Origin: DAOPJM01 sp035399665
GTDB lineage: Bacteria; Bacillota; Clostridia; Christensenellales; CAG-138
DNA: 31,819 nt
NCBI GenBank assembly: GCA_035399665.1
Contig: DAOPJM010000021.1
Span: 1-31,819, forward strand
Reading direction: 5' to 3'
The position numbers were made by a program, and so were the translations under genes. The notes below the pieces were generated by a model, which saw only the letters and a program-made list of their open reading frames with translations, had not been told where the DNA came from and made no database searches. Positions 22,807 to 31,654 of the stretch are shown here, piece after piece. Each line of letters begins with the position of its first letter. Within the stretch, counting starts at the first letter, position 1.

Positions 22807-24983
22807 TATCCCTCCGCACGGTAGATTTGGGCTACCGACTTTAATTTCTTCAGACTTGCCATGACAACCTTCAGCTGATCCGCGCTGTTCACGGTAAACG
22901 ACAGGTTGACCAAGGCATAGCCCTTGTCCGTGGACTTGCTCGACAGTGAGGAGATGTTGACGTTCAGGGCGTTCAGCGCCTTGGACATCTCCAGCAGCGA
23001 GCCCGCCTTGTCCGCCATATGCAGCACCAGGGAAGCGGTGAACGCCGCCTTGGAGTCGCTCGCCCACTCAACGTCAATGATGCGGTCGGGGTCCTTCATC
23101 AGGTTTGAGATGTTCTTGCAGTCGCGCCTGTGAACGGAAACGCCCCTGCCCCTGGTGATATAGCCTATGATGGGGTCGCCCGGAACGGGGTTGCAGCAGT
23201 TGCCGAAGCGCACCGCCATGCCCGTGTCGCCCTTGACTATTATGCCGTTGGGGTAGACCTTCTGCGCCAAATGCGGCTTCTTGTCGTCGCCGGAATCGGT
23301 AAGCCTTGCGTGAATGGCCTCAAGCTTCTCGTCCCTGCGCCTAAGCTCTATGAGCTTGTGCAGCACCTGCCCCGACGACACGCCGCCGTAGCCTATGGAG
23401 GAATACATATCCTCAAGGCTTTGCAGGTTCAGCTTGGTCAGCACCGTGTTGAGGTATTCCGGCTTCATCAGCAGCGGCAGCGACTGCGCGTGACGCTTCG
23501 CGGCGTCCTCAAGCATTTCGCGCCCCTTCTGTATGTTCTCCTCGCGATTCGCCTTCTTGAACCATTGGCGTATCTTGTTCTTGGCGGATTGGGTCTTGAC
23601 TATGTTCAGCCAATCGCGGCTTGGGCCAACCTGCGTGTTGGAGGTGATAATCTCCACAACATCGTTGGTTTTGAGCTTGTAATCAAGGCGCACAACGTTG
23701 CCGTTGACCTTGGCGCGCTGGCATTTGTGACCGATGTTGGTATGTATTCGATAGGCGAAGTCAAGCGGCGTCGAGCCTACGGGCAGGTCGAAAATCTCGC
23801 CCTTGGGGGACAGCACAAAGACGTACTCGCCCAAGAAATCCTTCAGTATGTTCTCAACGAACTCGTTGCTGTCCTCGGTGGTCTCCTTGGCCTCCAAGAC
23901 CTGCCTGAGCCAATAGGTCTTGCGGTCAAGCACGCTTGGGGTCGAACGCCCCTCCTTGTACATCCAATGCGCGGCAATACCGTATTCGGCGGTGCGGTGC
24001 ATCTCGTGAGTGCGTATCTGAACCTCAAAGAGTATGCCGTTCTTGCTCATGACCGTGGTGTGCAGCGAGCGGTAGAGGTTGGGCTTGGGCATGGCGATAT
24101 AGTCCTTGAACCTGCCCGGCATGGGCGTCCACGCGGAGTGGACTATGCCCAGCGCGGCATAGCAGTCGTTGACAGTATCGACAATGATTCGTATGGCGAT
24201 TAGGTCATAAATTTCGGTTATGGGGCAGCTTAGGCGCTGCATCTTGCGGTACACGCTGTATACATGCTTGGGCCTGCCCGAAATGTCCGCGTCAATGCCC
24301 GCGTCCGTGAGCAACACCTTGATGTCGTCCATGGCTTTTTTGAGGACTTCCTCGCGCTCTGAGGCCTGTTCGCCTACAAGCTCCACGGTCTTGGCGTATT
24401 CCTCAGGCATGAGGTAGCGGAAGGAAAGGTCCTCAAGCTCGCTGCGGATTGCGCCCATGCCGAAGCGGTGCGCAAGCGGCGCGTAGACCTCAAGCGTTTC
24501 CTTCGCCTTGCGCTGCTGCTTGGACACGCTGCAATAATCGAGTGTGCGCATATTGTGCAGACGGTCGGCAAGCTTGATTATGACCACGCGAACGTCGGAG
24601 GCTATGGCAAGGAACAGCTTTCTGAGGTTTTCGGACTGCTCCTGCTTCTTGGAGAGGTACATCTTCTTGCCGGACTTGGTCAGCTTTGTTACGCCGTCCA
24701 CAAGTACCGCTATGTCATGGCCGAACTCGCGCTCAACATCCTCGACGGTTATGCTGTCGCCGTCCTCAACCACGTCATGAAGCACGCCCGCTATTATCGT
24801 GGACGGGTCCATGCCCATATCAAGCAGGTACTCCGCGACGGTCAGAGGGTGCATAACATAAGGCTCGCCGGAGTCCCTTAGCTGCCCGCCGTGAGCTTTC
24901 TCGGCGTAGTCTATGGCCTTCTTTAGAACCTCGGTCTCCTCGTCGCCAAAGCAGGCTTGAAAATTATCGATAAGCTTACTCAT
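22806..24983 (-). CDS. relA: Bifunctional (p)ppGpp synthetase/hydrolase (Rel)
   Basis: Rel makes and degrades (p)ppGpp in the stringent response on ribosomes stalled with uncharged tRNA. The 725-residue protein has an HD hydrolase domain with H45, HD at 69-70, ED at 73-74 and D140 (KLADRLHNMRT). The synthetase domain has RFKDYIAMPKPNLYRSLHT (from 291); the R-x-K-D form is that of bifunctional enzymes. TGS (about 386-447), the Cys-containing NCCNPVPGD region (about 605-640) and a C-terminal ACT domain follow. The ATG at 24983 was chosen because AAGGAGG lies 6 nt upstream. A terminator-like hairpin separates it from apt; no consensus promoter for relA was found in the 50 bp between. Confidence 0.97.
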   Translation of the reverse strand: MSKLIDNFQACFGDEETEVLKKAIDYAEKAHGGQLRDSGEPYVMHPLTVAEYLLDMGMDPSTIIAGVLHDVVEDGDSITVEDVEREFGHDIAVLVDGVTKLTKSGKKMYLSKKQEQSENLRKLFLAIASDVRVVIIKLADRLHNMRTLDYCSVSKQQRKAKETLEVYAPLAHRFGMGAIRSELEDLSFRYLMPEEYAKTVELVGEQASEREEVLKKAMDDIKVLLTDAGIDADISGRPKHVYSVYRKMQRLSCPITEIYDLIAIRIIVDTVNDCYAALGIVHSAWTPMPGRFKDYIAMPKPNLYRSLHTTVMSKNGILFEVQIRTHEMHRTAEYGIAAHWMYKEGRSTPSVLDRKTYWLRQVLEAKETTEDSNEFVENILKDFLGEYVFVLSPKGEIFDLPVGSTPLDFAYRIHTNIGHKCQRAKVNGNVVRLDYKLKTNDVVEIITSNTQVGPSRDWLNIVKTQSAKNKIRQWFKKANREENIQKGREMLEDAAKRHAQSLPLLMKPEYLNTVLTKLNLQSLEDMYSSIGYGGVSSGQVLHKLIELRRRDEKLEAIHARLTDSGDDKKPHLAQKVYPNGIIVKGDTGMAVRFGNCCNPVPGDPIIGYITRGRGVSVHRRDCKNISNLMKDPDRIIDVEWASDSKAAFTASLVLHMADKAGSLLEMSKALNALNVNISSLSSKSTDKGYALVNLSFTVNSADQLKVVMASLKKLKSVAQIYRAEG

Positions 24984-25035
24984 ATTCGCCTCCTTCCATC
25001 CCGAAATCCATGGGATGAACCAAGCCAAATTCTAC

Positions 25036-25074
25036 AAAAAGAAAATCAGAGGGGACAAAACCCATCTGATTTTC
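25036..25074 (-). terminator. Terminator or attenuator between apt and relA
   Basis: Perfect 10-bp stem GAAAATCAGA / TCTGATTTTC, extended after one mismatch by GGG/CCC, with a 6-nt loop. On the minus strand it is followed by TTTTTG. It starts 16 bp after the apt stop. Confidence 0.85.
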
Positions 25075-25089
25075 GAAAAGTGGGCAGGT

Positions 25090-25602
25090 TTAGAACGCCA
25101 TCGCGCACTCGACGTTGTAGCCCTTTAGCGCCTCGCGTCCGTTGAGATCGGTCAGCTCGATAGCAAACCTTGCCGCGACAACCTTGCCGCCCGCGTTCTC
25201 ACAGAGCTTGATGGTGGCCATGGCGGTGCCGCCTGTGGCCAAAAGGTCGTCAACTATCGCAATCCTGCAGCCTTCCCAGATGGAGTCCTTGTGTATCTCC
25301 AACACATCGCTGCCATATTCCAAGCCATACTCGAAGGATATGGTCTCGGCGGGCAGCTTGCCGGGCTTTCTTGCAAGCACCAGACCCGCGCCTATGGCGT
25401 AGGCGACCGCGGAGCCGATGACAAAGCCTCGCGCTTCAGGCCCCACCACGACGTCTATGTCCATGCCCCTCAAGGAGTCGGCGATTATGTCTATGAGTTC
25501 CTTATAGGCCTCGCCGTCCTTCAAAAGGGTGGTTATGTCGCGGAAAAGTATGCCTTCCTTGGGGAAATCGGGGATGTTTCTAATCTTGCTCTTGAGATCC
25601 AT
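25090..25602 (-). CDS. apt: Adenine phosphoribosyltransferase
   Basis: Apt salvages adenine with PRPP to give AMP. The 170-residue protein shows IPDFPKEGILFRDITTLL at the N-terminus, VVGPEARGFVIG for base binding, and the PRPP loop AIVDDLLATGGTAMA (about 115-129). AGGAGG lies 5 nt before the ATG. The 5' end overlaps the recJ 3' end by 23 bp in another frame, so translation is likely coupled. The hairpin downstream (25041-25074) would limit read-through into relA. Purine salvage beside the (p)ppGpp gene is a common Firmicute arrangement. Confidence 0.97.
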   Translation of the reverse strand: MDLKSKIRNIPDFPKEGILFRDITTLLKDGEAYKELIDIIADSLRGMDIDVVVGPEARGFVIGSAVAYAIGAGLVLARKPGKLPAETISFEYGLEYGSDVLEIHKDSIWEGCRIAIVDDLLATGGTAMATIKLCENAGGKVVAARFAIELTDLNGREALKGYNVECAMAF

Positions 25603-27652
25603 GTTGCCTCCTATAATTGCGGCGCTCGTTTGCCGCTCTTGTCAGTGAAAGATAAATCGAGCTTTCCTCCAAGCTGCGCTTCGCGCAGCCCTCGCACGGG
25701 ATTATCCTGCCGCGTTCGTCCGCTTTGAAAAACCCAAGCTCCAAGAAGATTAGCAGCACGACGCGTGAGCCTATGGACAGCTTGTCCCAAGAAAGCTCTC
25801 CCGTCTTTGCCGCCGCGAGCTGCTCCCTGTAATCCTGAAGCAGCGTGTCGCGGTCAAGCTGTATGCGCGGCAGAGCCTCAAGCTGCTTGTCCAAAGCCCC
25901 GCGCCCATACCGACACATACTATTATACTTTATTTCGGCGTAAATTGCATCAAGTATTTTAGTATATTCGGGGGTTTTAGCAAAGTTTTTTTCACTTTCC
26001 TTCAGATACTCGCAGTATACGCCGCAGCTCTTTGCGCCAAGATAGCTGTCGCGCCTGACCTTGACCACCGCGTCCGCCGTCTTGAGCCTCGACCACTCAT
26101 CAAACCTGTCCCCAAAGCCGAAGGCGGTTATGCGCAGCTCCGTCCCGCCCTTGACCGTGTTCACCCATAGGTGCTTTTTGCCGCGCCCCACAAAGCGCAC
26201 GGAGCTGACACTAACGTCACGAACGAGCAGACACGGCTCCGCGTTGCCCTCGCCGAAGGGCGCAAGCTTCTCTATGTCATCGCAGAGCGTTAGGTTAAGC
26301 TCCGACGGCTCCGCCTCCGCCTCATAGTAGGTCACAGGCTCCAAAAGCATCCCGCCGAGACGCTTTTTTACGGCCTCGTTGAGCCTTTCCCTGAACGCGT
26401 CAAGCTTGTCCTCATCCACGGTGACGCCCGCCGCCAACGCGTGTCCGCCGAACCTTTGCAGAATATCCCTGCAATCCAGCAGCGCGTCAAACAGATCCAG
26501 CTCCTTTATGCTCCTGCCCGAGCCTGTGAGCGCGTCACCCGACTTGCCGAGCAGCACCACGGGTCGGTTGTAGGTTCGCGCAAGCCTTGACGCGACTATC
26601 CCGACCACGCCCAAATTCCACTCTTGACCATACAGCACGAGCGCGAAGCTCTCGTCCATGTTAAGCGCCGAGATTTGCCGCTCCGCGTCATTGAGTATGC
26701 TAAGCTCCTCGCCGCGCCGTCTGTCGTTCTCGGCGTCCAGCTCGGCGGCAAGCCGCATAGCCTCGCCCTCGCTTTCGCTCATCAGCAGCTCCAACGCCCT
26801 TGCAGGGTCGCCCATGCGCCCCGCCGCGTTGATTCGGGGGGCTATGAGGAAGGACGCCGTATATTCGGTCGTTCCCTTGGCCTGCGCCGCCCGCATGAGC
26901 TGCTCAAGCCCTAAATTCCGCTCCATCAGCGGCAAGCCCCGCGCCACTATGCGGCGGTTCTCGCCCGTCAGCGGCACGACGTCCGCCACGGTCGCAAGGG
27001 CGCACAGCCCCAATAATTCGGGATTGTCCGCGCCAAGCGCAAGACTGAGCTTGTACGCCACGGCCGCTCCGCAGAGCTTCGACAGCTCGCCGCCCATATC
27101 GGAGGGGCAGACGAGCGCGTCCGCGTCGGGAGCTTCGCCCTGCCTAAGATGATGATCCGTGACGACTATCCCAAGGCTAAGGCTGCGGCACAGCGCTATT
27201 TCGTCGTAAGCCGCTATGCCGTTGTCCACGGTTATGATTAGCTTGGCGCCGTCCCGCGCTATGCGCCTTATCGCGTCGGCGTTCAGCCCGTAGCCCTCGT
27301 CATGCCGTGAGGGAATGTAGGCGAAGGCGTCGGCGCCGCGCTTTCTCAGCGTTTTCAGCAGTATCGCGCTTGCGCAAATGCCGTCCGCGTCGTAATCGCC
27401 GTAGACGCAAAACTTCTCTCCGCGCTCTAAAGCTCCCTCGATGACGCTCACAGCCTTCTCCATCCCCAAAAGCAGGAAGGGTGAGGAAAGCTCCTTTACC
27501 GTGGGGCTTAGGAAGTCGTCTATCGCCTCGTCGCCGTTTATCCCGCGCAAAAGCAGGGCTCGCGCCGTGAAGCGCGAGAACCCGTGACGAACCATTATGC
27601 TTTGTATTTCAGCTTCGGAGAATTCCCCGCCGCCCGCCTGTAAAAAACGCAA
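25580..27652 (-). CDS. recJ: Single-stranded-DNA-specific exonuclease RecJ
   Basis: RecJ is a 5'-3' single-strand DNA exonuclease in recombination and repair. The 690-residue protein carries the DHH-family motifs YGDYDADGI (84-92), TVDNG, and VVTDHH (163-168), then the DHHA1 motif GGHALAAG (about 400) and an OB-like region with VRDVSVSSVRFVGRGKKHLWV. A C-terminal extension of about 130 residues resembles that of longer Firmicute RecJ proteins. The start is not certain: TTG at 27652 (AAGTAGG 6 nt upstream, inside the ackA stop region) gives the usual N-terminal length; ATG at 27595 would shorten it by 19 residues. It lies 7 bp after ackA. Confidence 0.93.
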   Translation of the reverse strand: MRFLQAGGGEFSEAEIQSIMVRHGFSRFTARALLLRGINGDEAIDDFLSPTVKELSSPFLLLGMEKAVSVIEGALERGEKFCVYGDYDADGICASAILLKTLRKRGADAFAYIPSRHDEGYGLNADAIRRIARDGAKLIITVDNGIAAYDEIALCRSLSLGIVVTDHHLRQGEAPDADALVCPSDMGGELSKLCGAAVAYKLSLALGADNPELLGLCALATVADVVPLTGENRRIVARGLPLMERNLGLEQLMRAAQAKGTTEYTASFLIAPRINAAGRMGDPARALELLMSESEGEAMRLAAELDAENDRRRGEELSILNDAERQISALNMDESFALVLYGQEWNLGVVGIVASRLARTYNRPVVLLGKSGDALTGSGRSIKELDLFDALLDCRDILQRFGGHALAAGVTVDEDKLDAFRERLNEAVKKRLGGMLLEPVTYYEAEAEPSELNLTLCDDIEKLAPFGEGNAEPCLLVRDVSVSSVRFVGRGKKHLWVNTVKGGTELRITAFGFGDRFDEWSRLKTADAVVKVRRDSYLGAKSCGVYCEYLKESEKNFAKTPEYTKILDAIYAEIKYNSMCRYGRGALDKQLEALPRIQLDRDTLLQDYREQLAAAKTGELSWDKLSIGSRVVLLIFLELGFFKADERGRIIPCEGCAKRSLEESSIYLSLTRAANERRNYRRQHGSQEQD

Positions 27653-27659
27653 ATCCGAC

Positions 27660-28868
27660 CTACTTAGTCGTCGTAAGCGCCGCGGTGGAACGGGCTATCG
27701 CCATCTCCTCATCGGTGGGAATGACATACAGCTTCACACGGCTTTCGGGCGCCGAGATTTCGACCTCCTCACCCCTGGGGCAGTTCATGTTCCACTCCTT
27801 GTCAAGCACAACGCCCAGATACTCCATGTCGGAGGCTATCATCTGACGCACCTCGCGGTCGTTCTCGCCCACGCCCGCGGTGAACACTATCGCGTCCACG
27901 CCGTTCATCTCCGCCGAGTAGGAGCCGATAAACTTCTTGACCGCAAGGGCGAACATCTCCAAGGCCAGCTTGCAGCGCTCATCGCCGTTCTTCGCGCCCT
28001 CGCCCAAGTCCCTAAAGTCGGACGACTCGCCGGAAATACCCAGCATACCGCTCTTTTTGTTCATGTAGGCGTCCATCTCCTTGGCGGTCATGCCAGCGCG
28101 ATCCATCATGTAGGGGACGATAGCGGGGTCTATGCTGCCGCAGCGAGTACCCATTGGCAGACCCTCAAGCGGCGTTAAGCCCATCGAGGTGTCCACGCAC
28201 CTGCCCGAAACGGAGCAGCTTACCGAGGAGCCGTTCCCCAAGTGACAGGTTATGACGCGCACGCCCTCCTTGCCCTTGCCGAGCATATCGAGCGCACGAC
28301 CAGTGACGTAGTTATGCGAAGTGCCGTGGAAGCCGTAACGCCTTATGCCATACTTTTCGTAGGCGTCGTAGGCCAAGCCGTACATATAGGTTTTCTTGTC
28401 CATCGCCTGACCCCAAGCGGTGTCGAAAACGGCGACCATGGGGACGTTGGGCATGACGGCTCTGCATCCGCGTATGCCCATGAGGTTCGCGGGGTTGTGC
28501 AGAGGGCCAAGCGGGATACAGGCCTCGATAGCCTTTATGACCTCGTCGTCGATAAGGGCAGGCTCGGAGAATATCTCGCCGCCGTGTACGACGCGGTGTC
28601 CCACAGCCGCGATTGCGCTCATGTCGGGAATGACGCCCACGTCCTTGTCAACAAGCACGTCCAGCACCATGCCGATAGCGTCCTCGTGGTTCTTCATATC
28701 GCGCTTGATCTCAAGCTTGTCGCCGCGGTTGTTCTTGTAGCTCAGCACGGAACCGGGTATGGCTATGCGCTCGCAAAGCCCCTTGGCCGCGACGGACTCG
28801 CTGTCGATGTCGATGAGCTGATACTTTAATGAGGAGCTGCCTGCGTTGATAACGAGTATGTTCTTCAT
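27660..28868 (-). CDS. ackA: Acetate kinase
   Basis: AckA converts acetyl phosphate and ADP to acetate and ATP, the substrate-level phosphorylation step of fermentation. The 402-residue protein has the ASKHA opening VINAGSSSLKYQL, the adenosine and phosphate signatures GFHGTSHNYV and HLGNGSS, and the C-terminal FTAGVGEND motif. AAGGAG lies 7 nt before the ATG, in the 10-bp gap after pta. The two form an operon led by the pta promoter and probably reading through into recJ. Length and motifs are fully standard. Confidence 0.98.
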   Translation of the reverse strand: MKNILVINAGSSSLKYQLIDIDSESVAAKGLCERIAIPGSVLSYKNNRGDKLEIKRDMKNHEDAIGMVLDVLVDKDVGVIPDMSAIAAVGHRVVHGGEIFSEPALIDDEVIKAIEACIPLGPLHNPANLMGIRGCRAVMPNVPMVAVFDTAWGQAMDKKTYMYGLAYDAYEKYGIRRYGFHGTSHNYVTGRALDMLGKGKEGVRVITCHLGNGSSVSCSVSGRCVDTSMGLTPLEGLPMGTRCGSIDPAIVPYMMDRAGMTAKEMDAYMNKKSGMLGISGESSDFRDLGEGAKNGDERCKLALEMFALAVKKFIGSYSAEMNGVDAIVFTAGVGENDREVRQMIASDMEYLGVVLDKEWNMNCPRGEEVEISAPESRVKLYVIPTDEEMAIARSTAALTTTK

Positions 28869-28878
28869 TCTAATCTCC

Positions 28879-29880
28879 TTATTTCATGCTTTGCGCCTGT
28901 ACCGCGGTAATCGCGACGACGGAAACAATGTCGTCCACGCTGCATCCTCTGGACAGGTCGTTGATGGGGGCCGCGAAGCCTTGGCAGATAGGGCCTATGG
29001 CCTGAGCGTTGCCAAGACGCTGCACAAGCTTGTAGCCGATATTGCCGGACTGCAAATCGGGGAAAATGAGTACGTTGGCGTGACCCGCGACGGGGCTGCC
29101 CGGCGACTTGAGCTGCCCCACAGTCTCAACCAAGGCAGCGTCGGCCTGAAGCTCGCCATCCACCATAAGCTCGGGAGCAAGCTCGTGAACGAGAGCCGTC
29201 GCATTGGCGACCTTGTCCACGTTGTCGTGCTTCGCGCTGCCCTTGGTGGAGAATGACAGCATCGCTATGCGGGCGTCCATGCCGCAGAGCGCCTTTGCCG
29301 ACCTTGCGGAGCATATGGCGATTTCGGCCAGCTCCTCGGCTGAAGGCTCGATATTGACCGCGCAGTCCGCGAAGATAAGGACGCCGTCGTCGCCGTAGGA
29401 ATGGTCCTGAACCTCCATTATGAAGAAGCTCGACACGGTCTTAATGCCCTTGGACATCTTGATTATTTGCAGACCCGGGCGCAGAGTGTTGCCCGTGGTG
29501 TTGATAGCTCCGGATACAAAGCCGTCCGCCTGCTTGTCCTTGATGAGCATCGCCGCATAGAACAGCGGGTTGAGCATCATGGTGTGCGCCTTTTCGGGCG
29601 TTACGCCCTTGAGCTTGCGCATCTCATAGAAGCGGTCGCAGTACTCCTCGTACTTCTCATGAGCTATGGGATTGATTACGGGTATGCCCGCAATGTCAAC
29701 GCCCATATCGGCGGCCATGGCCGCAATCTTCTCGGGATCGCCAAACAGTGTGACGTCGGCAAGCTCTTCCCTGCGGATTATCTCTGCCGCACGGATGGTA
29801 CGGGGTTCTTCGCCCTCGGGGAGCAGTATGTGCTGCTTGTTTGCACGCGCCTTTTGTTTGATCGAATCGATAATTGACAT
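28879..29880 (-). CDS. pta: Phosphate acetyltransferase
   Basis: Pta exchanges CoA of acetyl-CoA for phosphate, giving acetyl phosphate for AckA. The 333-residue protein is the short, single-domain type (no N-terminal DRTGG regulatory domain). ADGFVSGAINTTGNTLRPGLQII, DCAVNIEPSAEELAEIA, MLSFSTKGSA and the C-terminal VDDIVSVVAITAVQA are typical. The ATG at 29880 was chosen because MSIIDSIKQKA matches the family and GGAGG lies 10 nt upstream. An extended -10 (TGCTATAAT) is found about 35 bp before it. It is divergent from tmcAL. Confidence 0.97.
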   Translation of the reverse strand: MSIIDSIKQKARANKQHILLPEGEEPRTIRAAEIIRREELADVTLFGDPEKIAAMAADMGVDIAGIPVINPIAHEKYEEYCDRFYEMRKLKGVTPEKAHTMMLNPLFYAAMLIKDKQADGFVSGAINTTGNTLRPGLQIIKMSKGIKTVSSFFIMEVQDHSYGDDGVLIFADCAVNIEPSAEELAEIAICSARSAKALCGMDARIAMLSFSTKGSAKHDNVDKVANATALVHELAPELMVDGELQADAALVETVGQLKSPGSPVAGHANVLIFPDLQSGNIGYKLVQRLGNAQAIGPICQGFAAPINDLSRGCSVDDIVSVVAITAVQAQSMK

Positions 29881-29914
29881 ATCTTTATTGCCTCCAATCA
29901 AAATTTCATAAGAA

Positions 29915-29923
29915 TTATAGCAC
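29915..29923 (-). promoter_or_regulatory. Extended -10 of the pta-ackA promoter
   Basis: Minus strand TGCTATAAT, about 35-40 bp before the pta start codon. No clear -35 was found, which fits an extended -10 promoter. Confidence 0.55.
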
Positions 29924-30006
29924 AATGCAGGAAAAAATGGTATACTTATTTGAAAATACATCTTGCCGATAAAATATATTTAGTTGGGCGGAACAGGGGG
30001 GAAGAA

Positions 30007-31215
30007 ATGAACGTGTTGGGAATAGTCGCGGAGTACAACCCATTTCATAACGGACATCTTTGGCATATGCAGCAAGCCATGCAGCTTTGCGGGGCTTCGT
30101 ACTGCATAGTCGCCATGTCGGGCAACTTTGTGCAGCGCGGCGAACCCGCCTGCGCCGACAAGTACACCCGTGCTGAATGGGCCGTGACCTGCGGCGCGGA
30201 CCTCGTGCTTGAGATACCGTCGGTATTCTGCCTGAGCTCGGCGGAGCGCTTCGCCTCGGGCGCCGTCAAGACCCTTGCCTCCACGGGCGTCGTCACCCAC
30301 CTTGCCTTCGGCTGCGAGCTTGCCGACCTTGCCGCCCTTAGCTATATCGCCAACTTCATGGACAACGAAACGCCCGCCTTCAAGCAGGCCTTAAACAGCA
30401 ATCTTGCGGCGGGGCTGTCCTACCCGCAGGCCAAGCACAGAGCCTTGGCAAGCGCGGGTCTGGGCGCCAAATACCTTAACGCCCTCACCCGGCCCAACAA
30501 CATTTTGGCTGTCGAGTATATACGCTGCATAAACCGTCTCGGTCTGGATATCAAGCTCATACCCATACAGCGCGAGAGCTGCGAGCACTCCGACACGGAG
30601 CTTAGCGGCGTAGTTTCCAGCGCTTCCGCGATACGCCTTGCCCTTTCCGCGCATAACCCCGCCGTGTATGAGGCGCTTCCCTCGCCTACCGCGCTGTCGC
30701 TTCAGTTCAACGCCTCGCTGCCCATCACCCTTGAGACGACGGAGCAGCTGATGCTGTATAAGCTGCGCACCATGCCACCGGCCGATATAGCGAAATTGCC
30801 CGACGTCACGGAGGGCTTTGAGAACGTGCTTTCACGCGAGGCCGCCCGCTGCGCCGACGCCGAGACCTTCTTTGCCGCCTGCAAGAACCGCCGCTATACC
30901 ATGGCCAGAGTGAAGCGCATCTGCATGTGCGCGATTTTGGACATAAGCCGCGACCTTGCCGACGAGATGTCGCTCACGACCCGCAATTTGTATATGAAAA
31001 TCCTTGCGCGCCGAAGAAGCGCGGTTTCGCTCGTGTCCGCCATAAGCAGTATCTCGCCCATACCGCTGCTGCACCGCAACAGCGACGCCATAAACTGCAG
31101 CTCCGCCGCGAAAGCCTCGCTCGCCGTGGACGCGCTCTCCACCGACGTCCTTGCCATTGCCACCCGCGAGGACCTGCACCGCGACTCCCAGGGGCCGCTG
31201 GTGATAAATATGTAG
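30007..31215 (+). CDS. tmcAL: tRNA(Met) cytidine acetate ligase TmcAL (YlbM family)
   Basis: TmcAL activates acetate with ATP and transfers it to cytidine 34 of elongator tRNA-Met, giving N4-acetylcytidine. The 402-residue protein begins MNVLGIVAEYNPFHNGHLWH, with the nucleotidyltransferase-like NPFHNGH motif at 11-17. MSGNFVQRGEPA, DKYTRAEWAVTCGADLVLEIP and SSASAIRLAL are also family features. The ATG at 30007 was chosen because GGGGGGAAG lies 4-6 nt upstream and the family N-terminus starts here. It is divergent from pta-ackA, whose product acetate is its substrate. No consensus promoter was found; a TTGAAA with distant TATATT is a weak candidate. Confidence 0.93.
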   Translation: MNVLGIVAEYNPFHNGHLWHMQQAMQLCGASYCIVAMSGNFVQRGEPACADKYTRAEWAVTCGADLVLEIPSVFCLSSAERFASGAVKTLASTGVVTHLAFGCELADLAALSYIANFMDNETPAFKQALNSNLAAGLSYPQAKHRALASAGLGAKYLNALTRPNNILAVEYIRCINRLGLDIKLIPIQRESCEHSDTELSGVVSSASAIRLALSAHNPAVYEALPSPTALSLQFNASLPITLETTEQLMLYKLRTMPPADIAKLPDVTEGFENVLSREAARCADAETFFAACKNRRYTMARVKRICMCAILDISRDLADEMSLTTRNLYMKILARRRSAVSLVSAISSISPIPLLHRNSDAINCSSAAKASLAVDALSTDVLAIATREDLHRDSQGPLVINM

Positions 31216-31421
31216 GGTTCGCGCCCGCTTATCGTGAAACATCAAGGTGCGTAAGCTCGTCTTTGCCACACCAAAAATAGCAGGGTTCGCGCCCGCCGTG
31301 AACGCAGGCTTATCTTTGCGATACTGAAAATGACAGCGGCTGTTCTTATTGCCTTTAGTATAGGCTTATTTTGTCGCAACTCAATAGCAGGGTCTGTTTT
31401 TGTCCACCGTGAAACCCTCCT
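31214..31421 (+). repeat. Degenerate direct repeats downstream of tmcAL
   Basis: AGGGTTCGCGCCCGC occurs at about 31214 and 31283, each followed by a CGTGAA block, then a CTTTGC block and an AATAGCAGGG-like join. A more diverged copy (AATAGCAGGGTCTG ... CCACCGTGAAAC) follows at about 31384-31415. The spacing is 70 to 110 bp. No gene and no clear terminator for tmcAL were found. Confidence 0.55.
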
Positions 31422-31495
31422 TGTCATCCTGATATGTTCCGCCAACACCCCCACTGTCATCATAATATGATCTGCCAATCGACCCCGCTGTCATC
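31422..31495 (-). repeat. Inverted tandem array of the TGACAGCGGGGG family
   Basis: TGTCATC recurs at 31422, 31455 and 31489 with CCCC tracts and a GTTCCGCCAAC filler between, the reverse complement of the GTTGGCGGAAC seen in the array at the window end. The period is 33-34 bp. Confidence 0.7.
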
Positions 31496-31643
31496 CTGAG
31501 GAGCGACAGCGACGAAGGATCTTGAAACAAGCTTGTGAAGAAAATAGGCGCTCCCCCCCGAATCCCCCCCCTGTCATCCTGAGGAGCGACAGCGACGAAG
31601 GATCTTGAAACAAGCTTGTGAAGAAAAGAGGCGCTCCCCCCGT
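31488..31643 (-). repeat. Two near-identical REP-like elements, 83 bp apart
   Basis: The first copy is 31488-31560 and the second 31571-31643. Both read CTGTCATCCTGAGGAGCGAC, AGCGACGAAGGATCTTGAAA, CAAGCTTGTGAAGAAAA, then GGCGCTCCCCCC. They differ only by AATAG/AGAG and the length of the C run. Their identity points to recent duplication. Confidence 0.9.
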
Positions 31644-31654
31644 GGGATTCCCGT

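Noticed and set aside
23130..24203. 357-codon open frame on the plus strand
   Set aside because: Antisense shadow of relA; composition is typical of the reverse frame of a GC-rich gene.
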